Shown here in pieces: positions 17,329-24,611 of a DNA stretch of 42,535 nucleotides (position 1 is its first letter; each line of letters opens with the position of its first letter). Below the pieces are notes generated by a model, which was not told the origin of the DNA, did not search any database, and worked only from the letters and a program-made list of their open reading frames with translations. This DNA comes from Bacteroidales bacterium UBA6192 (GTDB taxonomy: Bacteria > Bacteroidota > Bacteroidia > Bacteroidales > F082). Location of the stretch: NCBI GenBank assembly GCA_002422725.1, contig DITE01000109.1, forward strand, positions 1-42,535. Direction: 5' to 3'. Made by a program: the position numbers and the translations under genes.

Positions 17329-19053
17329 TCAGGCTTTCGCTTGCCAGTCGCTGATTTCATCAAGCTGAACTGCAGGTATTTCAAGTTTATTCTTTTTTCT
17401 GAGTCCATTTAACTTCTGTTGCAGAACACCCGTTTTTTCTTCTTTCAGCATCTCCGTGGAGTGATAACCGGCTTGCAACAGCTGTTGTGCCCACACTTCC
17501 GGAATCCCTATCTGGACAAAGATATCTGCCGAAATGGCTTTACGTATCTTTTCGGGCCGCATCTGTGGGAAGAACAACACCTCCTGTATGGAAGTCTGCC
17601 CGGTGAGCAACATCACTAACCTGTCGATGCCAATACCCATTCCCGAAGTTGGTGGCATGCCATATTCGAGGGATCGCAGAAAATCCTGATCAATAAACAT
17701 CGCCTCACCATCGCCCCGTTCCGACAACTTCAGCTGCTCTTCGAAACGAAGCCGCTGGTCGATGGGGTCGTTCAGTTCGGTGTAGGCGTTGGCGATCTCC
17801 TTTCCGTTGATCATCAGCTCGAAGCGTTCGGTAAGTTCGGGATTGCTGCGGTGCCTTTTGCACAAGGGCGACATTTCGACAGGATAATCGGTTATAAAGG
17901 TGGGCTGAATATAATGGTGTTCGCATTTTTCGCCAAAAATCAGATCAATCAGCTTTCCTTTTCCCATCGAAGCATCGGTTTCTATTCCCAGCTGAGTACA
18001 AATGGTTCGCAGTTCATCCTCATCTTTTCCGGCCACATGATGCCCTGTGTGTTCCTCAATGGCATCCAGAATGGAAATGCGCCTGAATGGTTTACCAAAG
18101 TCAATTATTTTTCCATCCAACACCACCTCCTTGCTTCCATTGACTTCACTAACAACTTTCGAAAGCATTTCTTCGGTGAAGTCCATCATCCAGAGGTAGT
18201 CCTTGTAGGCCACATAAATCTCCATCACCGTGAATTCGGGGTTATGTGTGCGGTCCATACCTTCGTTACGGAAATCCTTGGCAAATTCATACACCCCGTC
18301 AAATCCACCTACTATGAGTCGTTTGAGATAGAGTTCGTTTGCGATACGCAAATAAAGAGGAATGTCCAAAGCATTGTGGTGCGTAATAAACGGACGCGCA
18401 GCGGCACCACCTGGAATTGGCTGCAGTATGGGTGTTTCCACCTCGAGATAGCCTTTTGAGTTGAAAAAATCCCGCATGACATGTATGGTTTTTGCCCTCT
18501 TGATAAAGGTGGTTTTTACCTCCTCATTCACAATGAGATCGACATAACGCATGCGGTAACGCTGTTCGGGATCGGTAAAAGCATCGAAAATCTGGCCATC
18601 TTTCTCCTTCACAATGGGCAATGGCCGGAGCGACTTGCTCAAGACCTTAAGTGATTGGACATGAATGGATATTTCACCCATCTGGGTGGTAAAAACATAG
18701 CCTGTAACGCCAATAATGTCGCCAATATCGAGCAGACGTTTGAACACGGTATTGTAAAGGGTTTTGTCGTCGCCCGGACAAATATCATCGCGTTTAACAT
18801 AAAGCTGAATACGTCCGGAGGCATCCTGAAGCTCGCAGAAAGAGGCGGCTCCCATGATCCGGCGGCTCATGATGCGGCCAGCAATGGAAACATGCTGATA
18901 GTTTCCGGCCTCGGGCGAAAAGTTCTGAATAATTTCACTGCTACTTACGTTCACATCAAATGCTTCGGGTGGAAACGGGTTAATTCCCAATTGATACAAT
19001 TCCTGCAACGAAGCACGCCGTACCTGTTCCTGCTCACTCATCAACTGACTCAT
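17329..19053 (-). CDS. lysS: Lysyl-tRNA synthetase, class II
   Basis: A 574-residue enzyme that charges tRNA-Lys. An N-terminal OB-fold anticodon-binding domain (VSIAGRIMSRRIMGAASFCELQD, about 55-160) precedes the class II catalytic core. Motif 2 is FRNEGMDRTHNPEFT, motif 3 is GMGIGIDRLVMLLT, and the substrate loop has NELYLKRLIVGG. It is ~70 residues longer than the E. coli enzyme, with a lysine-rich C-terminal tail of the length usual in Bacteroidota. It appears to be transcribed alone, with a -7 box at 19069-19076. Confidence 0.97.
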   Translation of the reverse strand: MSQLMSEQEQVRRASLQELYQLGINPFPPEAFDVNVSSSEIIQNFSPEAGNYQHVSIAGRIMSRRIMGAASFCELQDASGRIQLYVKRDDICPGDDKTLYNTVFKRLLDIGDIIGVTGYVFTTQMGEISIHVQSLKVLSKSLRPLPIVKEKDGQIFDAFTDPEQRYRMRYVDLIVNEEVKTTFIKRAKTIHVMRDFFNSKGYLEVETPILQPIPGGAAARPFITHHNALDIPLYLRIANELYLKRLIVGGFDGVYEFAKDFRNEGMDRTHNPEFTVMEIYVAYKDYLWMMDFTEEMLSKVVSEVNGSKEVVLDGKIIDFGKPFRRISILDAIEEHTGHHVAGKDEDELRTICTQLGIETDASMGKGKLIDLIFGEKCEHHYIQPTFITDYPVEMSPLCKRHRSNPELTERFELMINGKEIANAYTELNDPIDQRLRFEEQLKLSERGDGEAMFIDQDFLRSLEYGMPPTSGMGIGIDRLVMLLTGQTSIQEVLFFPQMRPEKIRKAISADIFVQIGIPEVWAQQLLQAGYHSTEMLKEEKTGVLQQKLNGLRKKNKLEIPAVQLDEISDWQAKA

Positions 19054-19068
19054 ACATTAAAATTTTGG

Positions 19069-19076
19069 CAAAGATA
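19069..19076 (-). promoter_or_regulatory. -7 element of lysS
   Basis: Minus-strand TATCTTTG, a TAnnTTTG match, about 15 bp before the lysS ATG. A matching TTG was not found. Confidence 0.4.
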
Positions 19077-19157
19077 GACAAAAGGGGTATTATGTTGCTT
19101 GGGGTGAAACAGGCAAACCATATGCAAGTTTAGTCTTTTTGGAGGGTGGGTTGGGGG

Positions 19158-19198
19158 GCATCCGCCTCAAGGGATCGCTTCGTTAAATTGCAAATCCA
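19158..19198. repeat. Short dispersed repeat, copy 1
   Basis: About 40 bp; 32 of 40 positions match 20300-20339 in the same orientation, ending in the shared TTGCAAATCC. It lies just beyond the 3' end of the 19237-19740 gene, as copy 2 does for the truncated gene. Confidence 0.55.
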
Positions 19199-19236
19199 CT
19201 CTATCCGTAAAAATCTTCTAAACCTACCAGATTGTT

Positions 19237-19740
19237 TTACAGTTGATTTAGTAAAGCAACGAACCAACCCTGAACAAAAAGGATGTCTAAAACGTAAAAG
19301 AATCCGAAGAAGAACAAGATGTAAAGTCGATTCTTGCTGTATGATCTAATGGCGATTACAATCAAAAGCGTACTAAAGGACGCAATCAATACTTTAACGC
19401 CTTTTACAAACAGATCAGATGACATTGGATCATTACAGAGTACTGCGTGTGTGATAAAGTAGAGGGAATTAATGAATAAAGTAAATGGAAGTATACAAGC
19501 AAATATCAAAAGGAATCTTGAAGAACCAACCAATTGATTATTTACCTGAAGATATTTCGCAATAATAATTGGAAGGACAGATAATATTAGCATCTGTAAG
19601 AAGATAGCCAGATACCAATTTTTTCGAATTATGTATAAAGGAACAATGAACTGAACCGCGTAACGCGAATAAATGTAGCCTAAAATATAGATAAGACAAA
19701 CAGAAAAAAATTCGATAAATAGGATACCATATTTTTTCAT
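19237..19740 (-). CDS. Hypothetical multi-pass membrane protein
   Basis: A 167-residue protein with about five hydrophobic helices (around 7-30, 45-62, 75-97, 110-130 and 140-162) and few charged residues apart from short basic loops (RSYSKNR). No family is recognised. It is more AT-rich than lysS and the T9SS genes and sits at the edge of a repeat-bearing island: the ~477-bp repeat lies just upstream and a 40-bp repeat just downstream. It may therefore be recently acquired. Function unknown. Confidence 0.5.
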   Translation of the reverse strand: MKKYGILFIEFFSVCLIYILGYIYSRYAVQFIVPLYIIRKNWYLAIFLQMLILSVLPIIIAKYLQVNNQLVGSSRFLLIFACILPFTLFINSLYFITHAVLCNDPMSSDLFVKGVKVLIASFSTLLIVIAIRSYSKNRLYILFFFGFFYVLDILFVQGWFVALLNQL

Positions 19741-19810
19741 GGGGTTTATTATGGTTTATCTTGTTTCCATTATTTAAGTTGTAGGCTGAGCCCATTGCTG
19801 CTACCCCCCC

Positions 19811-20287
19811 GCTGCCGCGCGATTCCCATCGCGTGGCCTGAGTAACATTCAACCCAATCAATATCATGTTCATTGCGGTTGCGGCTCTTTTAACAAATGT
19901 AAAACTTTTTAACTATTTGCTGCACGAAAGATTACCATCGGTGAGAGATATTCGGGCGTCAACAGGGCTTATTTTTCTTATAATTCTTCGCTACAACATG
20001 TGGGGACACGCGCGGCAGCGGAGAACAAACTGATCTCCGAAACATGCGACCCCGCCGGGGTCGTGATTGTTTTCTCTGCTTTTTCTATACACATGCGACT
20101 CCTCAGGAGTCGTGGCGGACGTTTGGGATCTCCATCGAAACGCGCCTGTTGACCCCAGAGGGGTCAGATGTGTTTAGAAAACCATACAATCAATTCCATC
20201 GTCCCCAGAGGGGTCGTAAGTGTGTAAAAAACACTTTGGTCACGCGAAAGAATATCTTCGGTGAGAGAATTTCTTGTAGCAACGGGT
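19811..20287. repeat. Long direct repeat, copy 1 (multi-hairpin, non-coding)
   Basis: About 477 bp repeated at 22458-22934 (offset 2647). By eye the first ~253 bp are identical in both copies; the rest differs at scattered positions. It begins with a hairpin (GCCGCGCGAT, 4-nt loop, ATCGCGTGGC at 19814-19837). An 11-bp inverted repeat bounds its first 209 bp (19811-19821 and 20009-20019). A ~43-bp motif (GAAAGATTACCATCGG and following) occurs at 19925-19968 and again, degenerate, at 20244-20287. It fills most of the 568-bp gene-free gap 19741-20308. Short frames within it are artefacts of the repeat. Confidence 0.85.
20047..20216. repeat. Array of four phased REP-like hairpins
   Basis: Four palindromes lie at 20047-20063 (CGACCCC/GGGGTCG), 20096-20112 (CGACTCCT/AGGAGTCG), 20150-20166 (TGACCCC/GGGGTCA) and 20200-20216 (imperfect, CCCC-AGA-GGGG core). 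Their centres are 49, 54 and 50 nt apart. The second long repeat carries the same array from 22694, with stems differing in detail. Confidence 0.75.
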
Positions 20288-20299
20288 CACAGATGATTT

Positions 20300-20340
20300 G
20301 GCTTCGCCTCATGAGATCGCTTCGCAAAGTTGCAAATCCG
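20300..20340. repeat. Short dispersed repeat, copy 2
   Basis: Matches 19158-19198 in the same orientation. It supplies the last codons of the truncated gene on the minus strand (20309-20488). Confidence 0.55.
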
Positions 20341-20488
20341 CACCATGATCAGAGGTAATATCATACTTCACATACTCATTCGTGTCAGTCGTTCCAGCTT
20401 TTATATATTTCAATAAATATCCGCTTACTTGAGCAGATGTCGAAAGTGATAAAATAAAGAAAAGCCAAGTTGATAAAAAGAGTTTCAT
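20309..20488 (-). pseudogene. Truncated exported protein, 5' fragment (59 aa)
   Basis: The ATG overlaps the stop of the upstream paralog by 4 bp (ATGA), a strong sign of an originally coupled gene. The product opens with a clear signal peptide (MKLFLSTWLFFILSLSTSAQ), followed by ~25 residues of mature protein. The last ~11 codons are encoded by the 40-bp dispersed repeat. The simplest reading is that a longer exported protein lost its 3' part at the repeat boundary. A genuine 59-residue secreted peptide is the alternative. Confidence 0.5.
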
Positions 20489-21387
20489 CTTATTTTGCTG
20501 GTATTAAATTCTTTATCGAATCGTATAACATATTTTTCCCCTGCATGATCAGTTTCATGGATTACAAAACCGTCAGAGGTGACTTCTTTTAGTCTAAATA
20601 GGTTTTTCTCCGAAAGAATGATTGAATGTTTTAAATTATTCTCCGGAAGAAATGCTAATGCTAAATATTCGTTGGCGTCGTTATTATATTTATAACTCAC
20701 GGTTAAGATATTCTCCCAAGTAGCCATCCCAATTACATCACGTGTCTCAACTTCCTCATGTACTAAAATATCCAAGGTTTCAATGTTAATAATCCGGTAT
20801 CCAGTCTTCGACATCTCCGAATCCGCTTCCGTTAAACCTACTCCAAATCTATATATTAGATATTTCCCATCATTAGTTATATAAGCTTCTTCTATCTCGA
20901 CGTCAGAGGATATTATCTCTCTATGAATCTTGCCTGCTGAATTGTATATATGCAATACGGTTGCATAGCCGTACAGTCTTTCAGTTGATAGCACCATCAT
21001 GTAATGATAAACAATTATGAAATTATTTTCTGGGACTATTTGTACTTGAGAGAAAGTATAGCCTTCAACTGGTATAAGATCCTTTGATTCTTTATAAGTG
21101 ATCAAACCCGGGATATCTTCCTTAAGGGTTTTGCTGTTTGTCAAGCCAAAAGTTTTATTTTTTCGCCCTGAATGTTTAATCTCCGGATAAGCTAAGTTCC
21201 AATAAGGGCTGTATTCCACCAGAGTAAAAGACCGGATTACCTCATTCTTCACTGTGTCAACAAAAGAAACAATGCATGAATCGGGGTCGTGGGGATGGAA
21301 GCTGTATTTTATGATGTATTGGCCATGTGCCTGTAAGAAGAAAAAAAACATGGCCACCAGGCTTAAAAAACATTGAAACTTTTTCAT
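20485..21387 (-). CDS. Exported hypothetical protein, paralog 2 of a tandem pair
   Basis: 300 residues from the ATG at 21387, which has GGAGG 5 nt upstream; an in-frame ATG at 21390 and GTG at 21393 also exist. A signal peptide (ends AHG-Q) is followed by a beta-rich protein sharing landmarks with the upstream paralog: SPYWNLAYP, IPGLITY, ITNDGKYLIYRFG, VTSDGFVIH and VIRFDKEF. The repeated strand-turn layout suggests a beta-propeller, but no family is recognised. AT-rich, inside the repeat-bounded island. Its stop overlaps the truncated downstream gene. Confidence 0.65.
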   Translation of the reverse strand: MKKFQCFLSLVAMFFFFLQAHGQYIIKYSFHPHDPDSCIVSFVDTVKNEVIRSFTLVEYSPYWNLAYPEIKHSGRKNKTFGLTNSKTLKEDIPGLITYKESKDLIPVEGYTFSQVQIVPENNFIIVYHYMMVLSTERLYGYATVLHIYNSAGKIHREIISSDVEIEEAYITNDGKYLIYRFGVGLTEADSEMSKTGYRIINIETLDILVHEEVETRDVIGMATWENILTVSYKYNNDANEYLALAFLPENNLKHSIILSEKNLFRLKEVTSDGFVIHETDHAGEKYVIRFDKEFNTSKIR

Positions 21388-21401
21388 CATCACCTCCCAA
21401 T

Positions 21402-22385
21402 TTAATTGTTATTTCCTGCATTTTTCATTTCCTGCAGTTTGCTGTGCAATGGCTGTTTAGTGAAATCCCTGTCAAAACGCAATACCCGGTCAGGTTCATT
21501 TTTTCCCTTCAGGCTTTTAAGATGGACCCCTTCTGATGTAATCCTTTTAAACATCGTAAAATCTGCACTAATCGGATCGATATAAGTAGAAAAAATAATA
21601 CTATTTGTCATGTCAAAACATCTCATATAGCCTCTGACTATAGGTCCATACTTATCTTGTTCATTAACAACACCTTGCATAAATATGATATAGTTACCAT
21701 AAACCAAGCTGTATCCTCCTCGTAAACTATCATTACTTCTTGATTCTATCAATACTTTATCATTGTTTCTAACATCAATTATTTCCCGAAGATTAAGCAT
21801 CCCATGAGGTGCTTTGAAAGATTGCATCCATCCCCGTACTAAATAATAATTGCCATCATCGGTTATATTGATTTCCTCAATATTAAGGGAATCATCGTAA
21901 AAAGAATGATGTATGCTGCCATCAGCTTTATAGGTTACAACCCCAGTTGCATGATCCACAAAACCATGTTCGTCATAACTATAAAGTATTAAATTATTCT
22001 TTGTCACTAAATATTGGCCATTCGTGGATAAAAATGCACCATGATAGGCATCAGCCCACCTTGGATACTTTGAAGCAAGTCCATCGCTATAAGATATCAA
22101 ACCTGGTATCTCATTTTTTGTCAATGAAAATACATTGTTGAATTTGTAGGATTTTGTTGAGTAATTACCTGTTTCGATTGTATCGTAAGGAAGATTCCAG
22201 TATGGGTTGCGTTCGTGCAGGTAAAAAGAGTCTGTTACTTTATTGCTGAGCGTGTCAACAAAAAGAACTTTACAGTTTTCCGCATTATGGTTGTCCATCT
22301 CATACCGGATAATATGCTGGGCATTGCTATTTATAGCAGCCAGAATCACTAAAAGAAAAACTATGGTATTTAAAGTAGTTTTCAT
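21402..22385 (-). CDS. Exported hypothetical protein, paralog 1 of a tandem pair
   Basis: 327 residues from the ATG at 22385, preceded by GGAAGG 5 nt upstream; a GTG at 22391 is in frame but less likely. A signal peptide (ends SNA-Q) is followed by a body sharing motifs with the next gene: NPYWNLPYD, IPGLISY, ITDDGNYYLVRG, ITSEGVHL and VLRFDRDF. The C-terminus SKLQEMKNAGNNN is nearly repeated in the orphan codons at 22400-22457. Probably a periplasmic or surface beta-propeller-like protein of unknown role; a recent tandem duplication is evident from the intergenic sequence. Confidence 0.65.
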   Translation of the reverse strand: MKTTLNTIVFLLVILAAINSNAQHIIRYEMDNHNAENCKVLFVDTLSNKVTDSFYLHERNPYWNLPYDTIETGNYSTKSYKFNNVFSLTKNEIPGLISYSDGLASKYPRWADAYHGAFLSTNGQYLVTKNNLILYSYDEHGFVDHATGVVTYKADGSIHHSFYDDSLNIEEINITDDGNYYLVRGWMQSFKAPHGMLNLREIIDVRNNDKVLIESRSNDSLRGGYSLVYGNYIIFMQGVVNEQDKYGPIVRGYMRCFDMTNSIIFSTYIDPISADFTMFKRITSEGVHLKSLKGKNEPDRVLRFDRDFTKQPLHSKLQEMKNAGNNN

Positions 22386-22399
22386 AATCACCTTCCAAT

Positions 22400-22457
22400 T
22401 TAATTGTTATGCCCTGCATTTTTCATATCCTGCAGTTCGGGAATAAGTAATATCCCT
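22400..22457 (-). pseudogene. Orphan C-terminal codons of a lost third paralog
   Basis: Minus-strand codons ending in TAA at 22400-22402 read ELQDMKNAGHNN, against LQEMKNAGNNN at the end of the paralog at 21402. They are followed by the same TAAATTGG(A/G)AGGTGAT linker. The open frame meets the long repeat at 22458, where the similarity to the paralog stops. This is best read as the 3' stub of an earlier tandem copy cut off by the repeat. Confidence 0.6.
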
Positions 22458-22934
22458 GCTGCCGCGCGATTCCCATCGCGTGGCCTGAGTAACATTCAAC
22501 CCAATCAATATCATGTTCATTGCGGTTGCGGCTCTTTTAACAAATGTAAAACTTTTTAACTATTTGCTGCACGAAAGATTACCATCGGTGAGAGATATTC
22601 GGGCGTCAACAGGGCTTATTTTTCTTATAATTCTTCGCTACAACATGTGGGGACACGCGCGGCAGCGGAGAACAAACTGATCTCCGAAACATGCGACCCC
22701 GCCGGGGTCGTAATTGTTTTATTTGCTTTTTCTATACACATGCGACTCCTCCAGAGTCGGGGCGGACGTTTGGGGTTTCCATCGAAACGCGCCTGTTGTC
22801 CCCAGAGGGGTCAGATGTGTATAGAAAACCATACAATCAATTCCATCGTCCCCAGAGGGGCCGTATGTGTGTAAAAAACACTTTGGACATGCGAAAGATT
22901 ACCATCGGTAAGAAAAGTTCGTGCGCCAGCAGAA
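22458..22934. repeat. Long direct repeat, copy 2
   Basis: Second copy of the 19811-20287 repeat, same orientation. Inverted repeats are at 22458-22468 and 22656-22666, and the first array hairpin is at 22694-22710. It fills most of the gene-free stretch 22458-23082. The remaining ~90 bp (22935-23027) are AT-rich with nothing recognisable before the terminator. Confidence 0.85.
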
Positions 22935-23027
22935 TCTGTATTGTGCGAAATGACAACACAAAAACATTTATTACTGATAATCTGAGTTTGAGCTTATGTG
23001 ATTCATCTGAATAATTGTTCAGATCAT

Positions 23028-23058
23028 AAAAAAACCCGACACTTTTGAGTGCCGGGTT
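23028..23058 (-). terminator. Rho-independent terminator of the Omp28-like gene
   Basis: On the minus strand an 11-bp stem (AACCCGGCACT with AGTGTCGGGTT, one G-T pair) and a 4-nt loop are followed by seven T. It lies 25 bp after the stop of the 23083-24573 gene. Confidence 0.85.
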
Positions 23059-23082
23059 AACTATTTCAGTGAAAAAACTGTA

Positions 23083-24573
23083 TCAGAACCTGACAACAAT
23101 TTTCCGGTTCAGGGTTTTTCCATTGGCTTCAAGCTGAACAAAGTAGATGCCTTCGGCTACACCACTCAGGTCGATTTCCTGACGTAGTTCGCCAACCACG
23201 CTGATCGGATTGCTTTGGAATACAATCTTACCAAGGTTGTTGATCACTTTGATTTGTATGTTTACCAGTTCGTTGCTTCCCAAATTAACAACAAATTTTC
23301 CCTGACTGGGGTTGGGGAAAAGCGAAACGGAAACACCTTCGAGTTGCTCATTGATAGCCGTACATTCATCCACACCCAGCACCTGGGTTGCTGAATTGAC
23401 ACAGCCCCACTGATCAGTATAGGTGTAGGTTATGGTGTGTTGTCCAACACCGGCTGTGGCAGGATAGAAGTATCCATCCACTACCCCTGTTCCGGAATAA
23501 ACCCCACCTGCTGGCTGGCCTTCCGAAAGCATATGGGGATCCCAGAAAATACACTGAACCGGCACTTCGGCAAAGCTAACTTCGGGAACATCATGCACTC
23601 TGACATAGGCAGTTTTTGTTGTTGTAGACGAATTGGGTCCATTAGCAACTGTAAGGCTAACATCATACTCACCAATGGCTGAATAGTACACGATTGGATT
23701 CTCGAGGTTTGAGCTCGACGGATTGCCACCAGGGAACGACCAGTTAAACACAACCGGGTTGCCAATTGAATTATCGTAAAACTTAACCGTTCCGGGTTCA
23801 CACAGGTCGGTCTTGTTTGACGTAAAGTCGGCAAGGAAGGTTGGTTCACCGGGAACAAGGTCAAGCAGTGCAACTTTGTTTGAATGCACAACTTCTTTGG
23901 TTGAGTTATTCTGCACCCAGGCAACAAGTTCACAATGTTCGGGCACCCAGCTATTGTTAAAAGTAAAAGTAAGATCAGTATCAACTACTTCGCCAACGGC
24001 TATCGTCAGGGGGGTGCCGCTTGCGCTGGGAGCCATCAAACGGTTTACAAAATTCAAATGGTTCTGGCCTTGCCAGTTGTACATGATTTCAGATTCGGTA
24101 AGCGCCAGATGAACAACCAGATTACCAGTGTATTCTGCCAGTTTCTCAACCCGAACAGTAATTTCGTACAAGTCGCCATTGTTATCGCCAAAAATCTCGA
24201 CAGTGAAGGATGTCGGAACAGCCAATCGCTGGTTTACCCTGGCCAGATAGGAGGAGTAAAGGCTTTGATTGTTACTGCCGCCAACATAAGGATTCTGACC
24301 ATCAAAAAAGGCGGTGGGGTAGCCAGAAATTGCATAGTATGAATTTCTTGCATTGGAATAGGTGTTGGCAAAAGGATCGCCATTGTGGTTTTCGATCACA
24401 GCAACAGGGTGGCCGTTTTCGATCAGGTCGTCAGCACCCATGGCCGCTCCCGGGCAATAAACACACCAGGTGCCTGTACCGATCTCAAGGAGAACCATCT
24501 CGCGTGGAATTTGCTGGGCTACTGCATACAAACTCAGGAATACAATAGCAAAGGATAATAAAACATTTTTCAT
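23083..24573 (-). CDS. Omp28-like thioredoxin-fold protein with PKD domain and T9SS signal
   Basis: A 496-residue secreted protein. The signal peptide (ends AVAQQ) is followed by an Omp28-type thioredoxin-like domain with a WCVYC redox motif near residue 37 and the GYPTAFFDG segment, extending to about 235 with a beta-rich section. A PKD domain comes next (STVKFYDNS..NWSFPGGNPSS.. in the 265-330 range), then an Ig-like linker with a conserved cysteine region. A T9SS type A sorting domain closes it (LFPNPSQGKFVVNL...GIYFVQLEANGKTLNRKIVV). It is probably exported to the cell surface; disulfide chemistry on surface proteins is possible but not shown. Confidence 0.83.
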   Translation of the reverse strand: MKNVLLSFAIVFLSLYAVAQQIPREMVLLEIGTGTWCVYCPGAAMGADDLIENGHPVAVIENHNGDPFANTYSNARNSYYAISGYPTAFFDGQNPYVGGSNNQSLYSSYLARVNQRLAVPTSFTVEIFGDNNGDLYEITVRVEKLAEYTGNLVVHLALTESEIMYNWQGQNHLNFVNRLMAPSASGTPLTIAVGEVVDTDLTFTFNNSWVPEHCELVAWVQNNSTKEVVHSNKVALLDLVPGEPTFLADFTSNKTDLCEPGTVKFYDNSIGNPVVFNWSFPGGNPSSSNLENPIVYYSAIGEYDVSLTVANGPNSSTTTKTAYVRVHDVPEVSFAEVPVQCIFWDPHMLSEGQPAGGVYSGTGVVDGYFYPATAGVGQHTITYTYTDQWGCVNSATQVLGVDECTAINEQLEGVSVSLFPNPSQGKFVVNLGSNELVNIQIKVINNLGKIVFQSNPISVVGELRQEIDLSGVAEGIYFVQLEANGKTLNRKIVVRF

Positions 24574-24611
24574 TTCACTTCAGTTTTGATTAACAATTGG
24601 AAAATTAATAG

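Noticed and set aside
20047..20216. CRISPR array
   Set aside because: The regularly spaced hairpins vary in stem sequence and the intervening segments are conserved between the two copies, the opposite of identical repeats with variable spacers; no cas genes nearby.
20044..20358. Plus-strand frames of 104 and 107 codons in the two long repeats (also 22691-23014)
   Set aside because: They read through palindromes, differ by substitutions that do not look coding, and have no plausible start context; such frames are typical artefacts of this repeat.
19741..22934. Insertion sequence with transposase
   Set aside because: No frame in the region resembles a transposase, integrase or RAYT; only repeats and exported proteins are present.
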